Assembly: GCA_949592205.1 (NCBI GenBank)
Contig: CATIUR010000001.1
Location: 45,959,001-46,023,000 of the forward strand
Length of the DNA stretch: 64,000 nucleotides
Source: Helichrysum umbraculigerum
Lineage: Eukaryota; Streptophyta; Magnoliopsida; Asterales; Asteraceae
Direction of reading: 5' to 3'
The notes beneath the pieces were generated by a model, which was not told the DNA's origin, ran no database searches, and saw only the letters and a list, made by a program, of their open reading frames with translations. The position numbers and the translations under genes are program-made. This document shows, in pieces, positions 9,395-20,292 of the stretch; the stretch's first letter is position 1, and the number at the start of each line of letters is the position of its first letter.

Positions 9395-11188
9395 ATGGAT
9401 CTATCAAACCCTTCGTTGAGGAAGCTTACTTCATCCCCCGAGAATATGGACGATATCACGAAATGGATGGGACGATACCTCGGGTCAAACAGAGACATCA
9501 TATGGCAGGATATGAGACGCATGGGTATTAGGGATGAGTTGGAAGATTTGATTAAGTATGATAAAGATGGCGAGGAACATGCTGCGTTTTTCCATCTTTT
9601 CTCCATTGATGAGGCTATATACCGAGAGGTCGTCACTGAGTTTATGATGACTTACGAGTTCCGAGAGAGATTGGAGATCACTGATAAGAAGAAGATCACT
9701 TTTCGGTATCGTGGGAAGAAATATCATATGACAGTTGGAGATTTCGGGGTATACCTTGGCCTTTACACACAGTCTCAGGCCAGTTCTGATTGGTTCACTA
9801 GCAGTTTTCAGTCTATCTCCAGTTTACCATCACGGGATCACAAGGAGATATGGAGGGGATTGACGGGGACAACCTTCATGAGTGGAGTGAAAGCTTCACT
9901 CATGACCCGACCAGTTCATCACATTCTTCACAAGCTCCTGTGCTGTACTATCTTTGGGAAGAGAGATGCTGGACCTGCTACATCAGAGGAGCTTAAGTTC
10001 ATGGATGCGATCATAAGGAAGCAGAACCTGAATGTCGCATACATCATAGCGGATAGATTGTGGAAGGAGAAGAGGGAGGATAGACGCCATGTATTCATGG
10101 GAGCCATTATCACGAGATTGTTAGTCGGCATGGGGATTCTCACTGATCATCACCGTGAGGATTACACCCATCACGCTAGCTCGCAGCCGTTTGATCTAGA
10201 GTATTGTAAGTTGATCAGGATCATTGATGAGGGACCTGAGAGACAATGCTTATGGTATCAGACTCGGCAGCCCATTCCTGGATGCTTCATGACCAGGAAG
10301 CGCGTGACTACAGAGGATAGAGATGTTGGTCCCCAGCCACAGAGACCAGTTGCAGCAGAGATACCTGAGACATCACGAGGAGCAGACACATCAGTACTGC
10401 CTACACAGGGCGTTGTGCATCACACGGATCCGGTCACTCCTCTTAATCAGTACTATCTATTACATGCTTTACAGGTTATCCGTGACCAGCAGGTTCTGAC
10501 AGCTAGGACACATGGTACTCCTGAGCCTGATCACTTCTTATATAGATGTGGACCACCACCTCCACCCACTCACCCATACACCGCCACTCGCCCATACACC
10601 GCCACTCGCCCATACACCACATTTCCTCTACCACATCCACATACCTCCACTCAGCCACCACATCCATATAGACGCCCACGCACACCTACCACATACTCCG
10701 CACCATTACCCACTCACAGATCCACATCTGATATAGCCAGAGTCTACTCAGTACACATACCATCACCAGCCCGTCAGCAGGCATCATTGCCTCATCCGAC
10801 TGTACCCATTCCGACCCATGACCAGCATCCAGAGGCTAGCACATCATACAGACCATATCTGCTCTACATTGGTACCGATGCATTGTTCACTGGTAGCGTC
10901 GGCCCTTACTTGGATTTGGGCCCCATCTTCTCAGATCAGGTTCCTACTGAGAGCACTCTCAGGCAGCTCTACCTTGATATGTTACAGACGGCAGGTGTTA
11001 CCACTGCGGACATGCTCGCACAGGGTTATGATGATATGATGGCGCTTCCAGCGATGACTCTCAGGCAGATATTGATTCAGAGAGGACTACTACCTCCAGA
11101 TGAGCAGAGGGTATCTAGCGGACAGCAGTCAGTTGCAGGACCTCCAGCTCAGCCTGATGACATACCAGCAGAGGATCCTCCATTCTAG
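9395..11188 (+). CDS. E1 ORF2, 597-aa ATHILA ORF-1-like protein
   Basis: I place the start at the ATG of MDLSNPSLRK because an acceptor-like CACAG precedes it directly and the E0 copy conserves it; an in-frame ATG 24 bp upstream is possible. The first ~320 residues form one globular region (WMGRYLGSNR, FRYRGKKYHM, VGDFGVYLGLY, HVFMGAIITRLLVGMGIL) that resembles the ATHILA ORF-1 family of Athila retrotransposons, whose function is unknown. Residues ~395-460 are rich in Pro, Thr, His and Tyr, with a PYTATR hexapeptide repeated; the C-terminus is polar. It sits far downstream of ORF1, where Athila elements carry an env-like gene, but I see no signal peptide or membrane helix. A truncated homologue is at 49880 and a nonsense-broken one at 32575. 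Confidence 0.75.
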   Translation: MDLSNPSLRKLTSSPENMDDITKWMGRYLGSNRDIIWQDMRRMGIRDELEDLIKYDKDGEEHAAFFHLFSIDEAIYREVVTEFMMTYEFRERLEITDKKKITFRYRGKKYHMTVGDFGVYLGLYTQSQASSDWFTSSFQSISSLPSRDHKEIWRGLTGTTFMSGVKASLMTRPVHHILHKLLCCTIFGKRDAGPATSEELKFMDAIIRKQNLNVAYIIADRLWKEKREDRRHVFMGAIITRLLVGMGILTDHHREDYTHHASSQPFDLEYCKLIRIIDEGPERQCLWYQTRQPIPGCFMTRKRVTTEDRDVGPQPQRPVAAEIPETSRGADTSVLPTQGVVHHTDPVTPLNQYYLLHALQVIRDQQVLTARTHGTPEPDHFLYRCGPPPPPTHPYTATRPYTATRPYTTFPLPHPHTSTQPPHPYRRPRTPTTYSAPLPTHRSTSDIARVYSVHIPSPARQQASLPHPTVPIPTHDQHPEASTSYRPYLLYIGTDALFTGSVGPYLDLGPIFSDQVPTESTLRQLYLDMLQTAGVTTADMLAQGYDDMMALPAMTLRQILIQRGLLPPDEQRVSSGQQSVAGPPAQPDDIPAEDPPF

Positions 11189-13510
11189 ACTACTTATCTT
11201 ATGATTCATATTTATATCACTGACTTTCGTATTGTATTGATTACAGTGATCTCTATCTTGCACTTGGTTAAACTTTTGGGATATTTGTCAACCTTTATGG
11301 TTGATACTTATTATATTTCTTTTATCGTATTTACTTATTATGTTTGTTTCTTTATTTATAATAAGTGATTGAATGTGTGATGAATGAGCACGAGACCACA
11401 TGAGATGACGAGCATTCAAGAAAAAAAAAACCGTGATGTCAAGAGGCAGACAACCAAGGAATTCACAACTGCAGACCACGGAACTTACACACATCTCAAG
11501 AGAGGAGCTTTGGTCTATCTTCTTCTGAAACTCGCACACGCACCGCAGACTCTTCAAAGATCTAAGTGTGGGATCTCAACCCACACTCCAAGACATCTTA
11601 GCTAGAATCGTCTCCAAATCTTAAATCACAAAAGTGTGAAATTCAATAATAAGAATTTCCACTTACATTATGGGTCGACTCTTGGCTAAGCATGAATGAG
11701 AAAGCGCTGTGCACCAGATAAGGACATGCGGAGCTGAATCACTCTTAATGAAGATCTTCGAATTCTCAGCTTTCGCTTCTAAACATCTAATCGTCATCTG
11801 GGGAGTTTCTTACCTTTCACCTCCTTTTCATACATTGATTCATTTTGTTAGCTTAGGAATGCAAAGTAATCTATACTCTATCCTAAACTTATCACTAAGT
11901 ATGGGATTCCAGCCCAAACCAAACACTTGAAGAAACATTTTCTATATGTTCAAACTCTAAGTGTGGGATTATATTTTCAAATATAATCTCAACTCAAGAG
12001 AACATTAGGGACAATGTTCCTCTAAGTGTGGGATAGCAGGTATAGAATACCTTGAATTAGATGTTTTACAGATTTTAATGTCCAAATAGCTTTACTCAGA
12101 AAATGTTCCTCAAATTTTAAAAATTTTTAAAACTTTTTAAAACAAAAATAATAAAGTATGAGCCAAATCAACCGATTAGCTCTACTATTTTTGAGTTATG
12201 ATTCCTTTGAAAGAGGAACCATTTCTAATGTGAGTTAGTTATTCAAGAATATTAGGGAAGTTAAGGTAGAAATTTCTTAAATAAGTATTAACAATCTAAG
12301 GAGCATGGCTAGGCACATACAAACCCAAATTTGCAGTGAGGTTTTGAGCCTTAAAAGCATTCATTTTAAATGCTACATTGTTCATTTCTTGTGTGTGCCG
12401 ATGCTAGTATCTCTAAATTAGAACTTGTTCCTGACATACGTTTCGAGACAACATTGGAGAGTACCGTACGCGGTATAGGTGCAATTAGATGATCTTGACA
12501 TTCCTTAGGATTAAACCCATTCTTACATACCTTTTCAAGCCCAAAACCCTTCTGATACTCATTTTTAGTATCGATGATCCGCCTAGAAAAACCCTTTGAG
12601 CCTAAACCTTACGTTTCTTCAAAACCATATATCTTTAACCACTTTCCCCAAATTCCCAACAACTTATCTTGGAATTTCTAAGGTTATGAAAAACATCTTG
12701 AAGAATCTCTTTCTGAATTGATCTACTCCTCCGTGTTCACCAAAAATTAGAAAATCAAGAGTGCGAAAAATTGGCACCAGAAGAGAAGACTCGAAGAATT
12801 CAGTGATAAGAAAGAAGAGATTTCCGAAAGAAAATCAAAAATATCCTTGGAAATTCTCTGGCAAAGAAGTTCTGAAGAAAGAAAAGAAAATAAAAAGCAG
12901 AAAAGAAAGAAAAGAAAAAGAAAAGAAAATAAAGCTAAAGTGCTTCAGAGTATCAATCTTTCAAAGAAAGATTCAATGAAATGCGAGTAGCTATCTTCTC
13001 CGTTCTACAATAAGTTTTTCATGATTCTTAGAATGCCCATGATAAGCAACCCCTTACAACCAAAAATCACCACTATCCATACCCCTTAACCCTCACAAAC
13101 ATTACAACCCACTTGAATGTCTTGGGATAATTAGCGCCGTCCTCTTCCTAAGTGGTGGAGATCCGATTCTTGACCAAGCTTATGATGATGAGTGCTGCAT
13201 GACTGGCTATTTGAGCGATTTCAATTGTACTAGATTGATAGGAAACCCGATACACTCTGAGTGAATTGAGTGACCACCTTTAGTGAGATCGCCTAGTCAT
13301 GTATACTCCAAGATCACGAGATTTGGAAAGTATGCCTGGGAAAGTCAATACTTATTTCTGAAAGGATCATCTTAGCTTTCCCTATGTCCTCTGAATAATT
13401 TTCCCATATGACAAAGTGGTAACTTTTTGGAAAGTGCTCTAACTCACTTAAAATTTATAAAATGTTTTCACAGGGACACAACTGAGTGTTGCTTGAGGAC
13501 AAGCAACGCT
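11189..13510 (+). other. E1 internal-1 3' non-coding region
   Basis: About 2.3 kb without a supportable gene. It holds three internal copies of the polypurine-like motif TAAGTGTGGGAT (11563, 11958, 12023) before the functional one at 13511. There is also a strongly purine-rich, A/G-dominated stretch at about 12820-12975. A Lys-rich ORF over that stretch follows from its composition. Confidence 0.75.
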
Positions 13511-13525
13511 TAAGTGTGGGATACT
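13511..13525 (+). other. Polypurine tract of E1 internal-1
   Basis: TAAGTGTGGGATACT lies directly before LTR2 and follows GAGGACAAGCAACGCT. The same context precedes LTR3 (36675-36689) and, slightly changed, the 3' LTR of B (63258-63272). This is the typical plus-strand primer site of Athila-like elements. Confidence 0.85.
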
Positions 13526-15950
13526 TGATGTGACCCAAAAAGTCATATTTTTAAGTACTTATTTCCGCACTTTTTTGGACTATTCTTTGATGAAAACATT
13601 TCAAAACAATCATTTATCATCATAAATCATCAAGATAGTCTAAATACGGGCGTTGCCACAAAAATCAATAAAAACATCCATTTTGCACGCAAACCGAGGC
13701 GAAAACTATCACCTTAAATATTCCATTCTTGATTATCCTATCGAAGTAGATCTTAATGCATATTTTATGATTCAATAGGAAAATCCAAGATCGGTGGTGA
13801 AGGAATCAAGAGAAACGGGTGAAGAACGAAGAAGATATGCAGTCTAGAAGCCCGCCGATCGTCATCCGGAACACGCAAAAGTCAAACACTTCCAAATTTG
13901 GCAAACTCAGTGTCATTAAAAGCGTAACGGAAAAACGAAGCCAACGGCGCAAGAATCAAGCAAATCGGAGGCCAAACGAAGAAGATACGGACGAACCAAG
14001 CAACCGAGAAACAAGCGGAGGCCAAACCAAGCACCAACCCCCCTGCCCACCTAGGTACCGTATACGGTACCCTAAGTACCGGATACGGCCCTTGGGGTGC
14101 CGTATACGGGGCCTGGTGGCTTGTGAGGTGCCGTTTGCCCCCTTGGTCCGGTACCCCCCGTATGCGCTTTGATGCTTGTTCTTCGTACTTTGTGACTTGT
14201 ACCAAGCTTCCTACTCTTTCCCTATAAATAGAGGGCCTCCTCACTCATTTCAAAACACACCTTACACCTTTCATTTCACACACTTCTCTTTCTCTCTCTA
14301 GAATTCTCTCTCTAACACTACTCTTAGGAGTTAGAGGAGAATTGTTCTTGTAGTTAGTTCTCTCTCTAGTTTCTCTCTCTAGCACTACTCTTAGGAGTTA
14401 GAGGAGAACTAGAGAGATATAAGTTAGCGGTTAGAGCTAGAGGAAAGTTGTAATTGGGTAATCAAGCTGTAGCAAGGTTATTCAAGTCAGACTGTTGTAA
14501 TCCTCAGTATTACTCTTCTAATCCGGTGATATTATCTTACTTTCTTACTGTTATAATGTTTACTTTGCATATTGTTTCAGTACGATTTATGATTGTTGCC
14601 ATGCTGATTAGCTAGATTAATATGTGATTGTTGGAATGTAGATGTTAGGATTAGGGATGATGTTTAATTAATATATCTTATATATGATTGGTAGTTGTTA
14701 TGCTGCATACATGTTTAGACTTATCGTGGATGTAGATTTAATTAATCACCCTTTCTGGTCTCTCACGTGACTGTTGCCTTAGGATAGGATCTGATCAACC
14801 CTAACTACGAATACACAGTTATCTCCTGTTTGTATGAAATTGTGAGATCGCCATAACACGTCAGAATACTTGGTATAGCGTTGGAAATACCGCTGGTAGA
14901 GTACAAATACGTGGAAGCCAAGGAAATGCCGGTGGCCTATCTCACCGTGGATTACCTGGAAGCAACCCTTCCAGACACGGGTCTAGGTCTTGTTAAGCCT
15001 TGAAAATGCTATAGTACACCGTTAAAATACCTCTGGTTATAAAGCTGTGTAAAGATACAATAGGTCTTTAAAACATCGTAGATATACCTAGGGTTAGATT
15101 ACTGTGGAAAATAAGGTCACTATACACTGTACGCATGCCTAGGGATGAACGACCGATTGTAAAGGAGGATCTAATCCATGACGGAGGTATTAAGAACTTA
15201 AACAGATAAAACATGAGTTAAGAAATGAAAGCAAGGATGCCGGCTGTGTTCCAAGATGCTTAAAACCCCTAAACTCTGCTTAACCGATAGTTTAACTTAT
15301 TCAGCATACAACCCGTATCACTCTGTTAAAAATGGATAGACATATGTGTTAAGAAAGGTCAGTGTTGTTGACTGTCGCCTTATTCCTTAACCCCATTCAG
15401 AGGGTCGCTTGGTCTCCGAAAGAGACGGTGAGGTGGGTCTGAAGACAGTCCCATCTGATCAGAATCAGGATAACCTAGGATTCAGTGACATATGCTTTAG
15501 GGTTACACCTAAACATAGGGTCCTAGCGTTTACACCGACTATTTAGAAGATTCTTAACCAGAGTAATCACCTATCATCTATATAATATCATCCCGAAATC
15601 CTAATCGTCGAAGTTTCAGCAATCACTCTCTACCTGCTGCTTATATTCTCGTTTACTTTTATGCATTTTAATTTCTGTCTTTAGATTAGATTAGATTAAA
15701 CCAAAACCCATACCTACCTTGTTTTAAACCCATCCTATTGTCAAGTTATCTTTGGTAGGTTCCAATTCAATTCAATTCGTTCCGATTTTGGACGACACTC
15801 GAGTTATACTTGCCGCTTTACCCACAAGGTAGGTAGCTTGCATAGTTTGAGCCCAGCAAATATAAATTTTTAAAACCGTTCGCGCGTCTTGGTAGCCGTC
15901 GGTGCAACGACCCGGATTCTAAAACCCGACCGACCGCTGGGACCGCGACA
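13526..15950 (+). repeat. E1 LTR2 (middle LTR of the array)
   Basis: Same ends as LTR1 (TGATGTGACCC to GACCGCGACA) and nearly the same sequence, with a shorter C tract and scattered substitutions; TATA box at 14222. It is followed by a second primer site and a second internal region rather than by host DNA, so it is shared by two element bodies. Confidence 0.92.
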
Positions 15951-15956
15951 AGTTTT

Positions 15957-15975
15957 TGGCGCCGCTGCCGGGGAT
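15957..15975 (+). other. Primer binding site, tRNA-Asp, E1 internal-2
   Basis: Identical to the site at 6087-6105 and placed 7 bases after the LTR2 end. Confidence 0.88.
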
Positions 15976-16119
15976 CTGTTTCATCAAGAATTGAATTCTG
16001 CCTTAGATAATTAACTTTAGGAGATCCTTCCCTAAGATTATCATTACTTAGGAAGTTAATCGCTTTATTAGTTAGATAACTTAGTTCTTAAACCCTAGAA
16101 AATACATAAAAATTAGAAA

Positions 16120-17486
16120 ATGAAAAACCCTAATTCTCCTTCAAACCCCATCTCTCCTCTCAATCAAATGATGACGGATGAGATGACGGTTTTGGAAGAT
16201 GCGGAATTCTTTGACTGTCCAGAGTATGAGTCAAACTCCTCTGACGTTAGAGAAATCTGTGTTAACCATGAAGTTGAGAACCCAAAAATATCGAGCTTAG
16301 ACTTAGGTTTTGATAAATCTCAGCAGAAGATTCCAACTTCTGTTACTGTTGCTTTAAGTGGTCAACCCACACTTGACCCTGAGATTCTGTCAATCTTGTC
16401 TAGGTATCCACACTATATTAGACCTGCTACTTTACCTGATGATGAACCATTTGGAATCGAAGTGTTCTTCTATCCACCCATGCCTTGGATGGATTTGAAT
16501 GAACGTCTTCATTGTTTAGATGAATACTTTGAGTACGATCTCCCAGATATTTTGCGAGCCCACCCCACTACACTTTATTCAAGTGTTGTTGAGGAAGAGT
16601 GTCTCCAGTATCAGGTTGAGAATGAACTTAGGATAGAAACACCAACCCGATTAAACACTGAATCTAGGAATCATCTACCCGAATCAGAAACAGACCATCA
16701 CTAAGGAAATTCTCGAAAGCCCAATAGGAGGATAGATATCCATGCCAAATTTCTGAAATATCTTAAGATATCTGATTTTCCATTTACATTTGAGCAGAGA
16801 AAGACCTTTGTTGAGATTGATAGAATAATTAGACTTCTTCGTGCTAAACACAGTCGAAAAGACGAGCTATTGTTAAAATCAGAATTAGATCTTTTAATGG
16901 ATTTACTTGCCAGCACCGATTATCCCTCTGATTCACAACCTAGGATTAATCGTTATGTTGCGTTCCTGATTGACGAGCTTGAATTTTGGATAGAAAGAAG
17001 CCCTATCAATTCTAACATGATTCTTACAGATATTCCATTCTTTGTTGATCCTGCTACTTATTTAATTAATGAGCTTAGAGCTATTTTTCCCGAATCAACT
17101 GAGGAAGCTATGGACGCTGCTTTCTTTGCAAAAAGAAAACAGATCCATATCCAGCTAATCCAGTTATTCCAAAAAACCAAATTCCCGTTTACTAACCAAC
17201 AGAAGATTTATATCAAAGAACTTTCGCAAGCAGTTCACACTACTTACGGAAACCCCGATTCTTCTGAGGAAACGGAATTTGTGGATTTACTTTCAAAACT
17301 GCTCTATGATCTGTCTTATTTAGATACAGGATTTAGGGATGGCATTTCAAACCAGAAAAAGGTGAAACGGGAATTTAATCGTTTTGTCGATGCATTGTTA
17401 AAACTCAGTCAGGAAGAACGAGAATTCTTAACAGAATTTGAACGGTATTTCATAAATCCTGTTGATTTAGTTTACTATGTCATCCG
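16120..17486 (+). pseudogene. E1 ORF1 second copy, nonsense-broken and split by the copia element
   Basis: Nearly identical to 6250-7617. A TAA at 16702-16704 replaces a Leu codon of copy 1 (residue 195), and the frame is otherwise open to the copia insertion at 17487. At the end it has CGA where copy 1 has the TGA stop, so each copy keeps a different part of the ancestral frame. Only a few coding bases remain on the other side of the copia element (30797 onward). Confidence 0.88.
17482..17486. repeat. Target site duplication ATCCG (left) of copia element
   Basis: ATCCG before the TGTTGGGACATAG terminus, repeated at 30792-30796 after the other LTR. Removing the element restores the ORF1 end and the donor-like site seen at 7627. 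Confidence 0.95.
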
Positions 17487-17887
17487 TGTTGGGACATAGC
17501 TTGAAATAGGACTGGTGTAATTCTTATTACGTTTGTACATTGGTTTAGATTTGTAAATAAATATTTGTTTTGTTAGTAATATTCGTTAAACATATTATTG
17601 TGCTAAGTTAGACGAATGTTTAAAGACGAAATAAATAATAGACGTTTCATGCAAGGCGATTCAAGATCTCAGGTCGCAGCGAGTTGAGCTGTGAGGTGAG
17701 ATCTGAACTCGCGTAGATTGAGTCTGGCTAGCCGATTTCTTTGTTGGGCTTGGGCTGCGAGTTGAACCGAACTCGCAGGCCCATGCGAGCCGAGATGAGC
17801 TGGACATATATAATGTTTTTCACTCCGTGAAAAACATAATTTTTAACACTTTTGCATATTCAGACCTGCGATTCCAGCAAACCAGAG
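17487..17887 (+). repeat. Copia 5' LTR, truncated at its 3' end
   Basis: It matches 30205-30624 and then runs straight into gag coding sequence; the last ~167 bp of the LTR are gone. It also lacks 19 bp near its start that the 3' LTR keeps, between short TAG repeats. TATA-like TATATAAT at 17807-17814. Contains GCGAGTTGA motifs. Several substitutions separate the two LTRs within 400 bp, so the insertion is older than the Tekay element. Confidence 0.9.
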
Positions 17888-20292
17888 ATGAGCAGTTTAC
17901 TATGTTTAAAGCTTTAAAAGGAGAAGATCTTGATGCCTATGTCACGCGTTTCTACCATCTACTAAGTGAACTGGAATACCATGAAATTGTTGAAGAAGAA
18001 GTAGCTAAAACCGACAAGTTTCTTGAGGGTTTGCCTTCTAAATGGGAAATGTATGGCGTTATGATTAAGGATAACGAAACCAGGTATTCTACTATGACCT
18101 TAGAGCAAGTCATTGACAAGCTGAAAGGTTATGATTTCTCCAAGAAGTCAAGAGATAGTGATTCTGATCAGGTTCAGAACCCTGGGTTGTATCATGGAAA
18201 GTCAAGTCTTTCGACTGCGACATCTAGTTCGACCACTGCATTGTTAGTTGGTGATACTAGTGAAAATGGAGAACTGATTTCTGAAGATCTGTGCTTTATT
18301 TCCTCCTCTGGTGATGAGACAAAGGGAAAGAATACTGAGAAGCCACCTCAAGAGCATCAGAAGATGCCCATGAGTGTGAAATCTGCTGAACAGCAACTGT
18401 CTGTTCTTGCTTCCTTTGTGGCATCATATGAGAACTACATAGAGGGAAAGATCAATGATCCTATTCTGTTTGATGAGGATTATGAGCAGATAGATTCTGA
18501 TTATCTTGAGGAATTGGAGCTTCAAGATCAACTAGCGTTGATATCTAGAAAGGTGAAGAATTTCCTCAAGAGAACTGGTAGAAAGGTGTTGGGCAATAGA
18601 TCAGGGTTTGACAAAACCAAGGTCAGATGCTTTAACTGTCAGGGTATTGGTCATTTAGCTAGAGAATGCCAAAGACCTAAAGTAGAAGCACAAGGAAAAC
18701 AAGGTTCGGGAAGTACTCTCGCTTCCAAAGCCTTAGTGGTGAAGCAGTTGGATGGCTCTTATGATTGGCAAGCTCATTCTGAGGAAGCTTTGATGGCCGA
18801 GATCGAAGAAACAACTGCTGGATCAGTGTCCTACATGCCCACTGATATGGAACAGAAAGTAGAGGTGCCTGAGTCTGAAGTGAAGGCAAGTGATGATGAC
18901 GTGCTATATATGGATTCAGCTCCAGATATGAGTCCTGAAGAATTCGTGGCACGCATGGCTGAATTACAAACTGACAAGAAGAAGGTATGTTTAGATATTC
19001 TTAATCTTGCTGATGTTTGTTACTTAGTTACTGATTTACAATCTCAGAATAGTGTCTTAACTGTGTCAAATAGCAACCTGTCATCACAATTAAATATGGA
19101 TAAGGAATCCTATAAGACTGTTAGATCTGAACTTGATCAAGCTATTATGGATATTCGTAGATTAAGTGATGATAAACAAGTCTTAAAAGATAAAATTAAG
19201 TCTGATGCTTCGGATAGAACAAAACTTAGAGATACCATAAGTGAAAAATCTGTTGTCATAGATGGTCTCTATATGAATATCAAAGACTTAAATGAGACAA
19301 TTGCTAGTAAGGATCAGGAAATAGTGAACCTTAATTTAAGGTTAATTGAGCAGAACCGTAAAGTTGAGAACTTTAGGACATCTCAAATGGATAAAATGTT
19401 AGATGCTCAACGAAGTGTAAAGGACAAGACTGGGTTAGGTTACAATGATGTATCCCCACCTTTTAATGCCAATTACACTCCTATTCCTGAAGATTCTGAA
19501 ATGACAGATGCTACTCCTGAAATTTCAGTAACTAATGATCAGGAAAAGTTAGAGGCACAGAAGGATGTTATTAAGAACCCTTCATCAGATAATAGTAAGG
19601 CTTCTCATTTCACCAAAATACAGTTTGTATCGGGTGGAGTGATTAATGATGCTAAGACTGATGATAAGGTTAATAAGGAACAACTTAAACCTTTAGTGCC
19701 TAAGACTCCGGATGAGAAAGCAAAAGTGAGTAAATCACGCAAGCAGATGTCATGTTTCAAGTGTCATCAAAAGGGACACGTGGCTTCGTGTTGTCCTAAC
19801 AAAAAGCCTGAAACATCACATAAGCTTGTGATGGATGAAAAGACACAGACCGACTCTAGTATGACTGTAGATGGGTTAGATACCAAACCTAAGTTAGGTA
19901 ATAAACTTGTTAACATTCTTAAAAGAGATGGTAAGCATAGTGTCTCCCCACCTAAACCTAAACGGCCATATACTCAAGGTGATAATTTTGTCTATAAGTC
20001 TAGGGATGTGACACCGTCGAGGTTTAGAACTCCAAGTAGAGGCCATAGTCATTATGAGAGTGGTACTACTTCGCGATCACATGAGTTTAATTATAATCAT
20101 AGAGCTCATAATTATGTGCCTAAGAGGTTCTCCTCAAATTCACCTCTTAAGGCTGATCGTCCACAAACTAAAGCTACTTCGAAAGTAACCAAAGCTCCTG
20201 ATGGGAAGGATGGTTATTTTAAAGAGCTTAAGTTTGTTGATGATAAGGGACAAACCAAGACCGTAATGGCTTGGGTCCCTCTTGATAACTGA
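17888..20292 (+). pseudogene. Copia gag polyprotein, N-terminally truncated
   Basis: Open from within the LTR; the first in-frame ATG of gag proper is at 17902 (MFKALKGEDL). The first visible gag motif, DLDAYVTRFYHLLSELEY, belongs to the capsid region, so the true N-terminus and start are lost. Two CCHC zinc knuckles, CFNCQGIGHLAREC near 18627 and CFKCHQKGHVASCC near 19753, flank a long heptad-rich region (about 19000-19380) predicted to be coiled coil. The C-terminus is basic and Ser-rich, ending MAWVPLDN. The long spacer between knuckles suits SIRE gag. Pol follows in another frame with a small overlap, so frameshifting or splicing would be needed in an intact relative. Confidence 0.88.

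Noticed and set aside
12761..12979. Lys-rich ORF in the E1 3' region
   Set aside because: Follows from an A/G-rich stretch; the equivalent in internal-2 shows no extra constraint.
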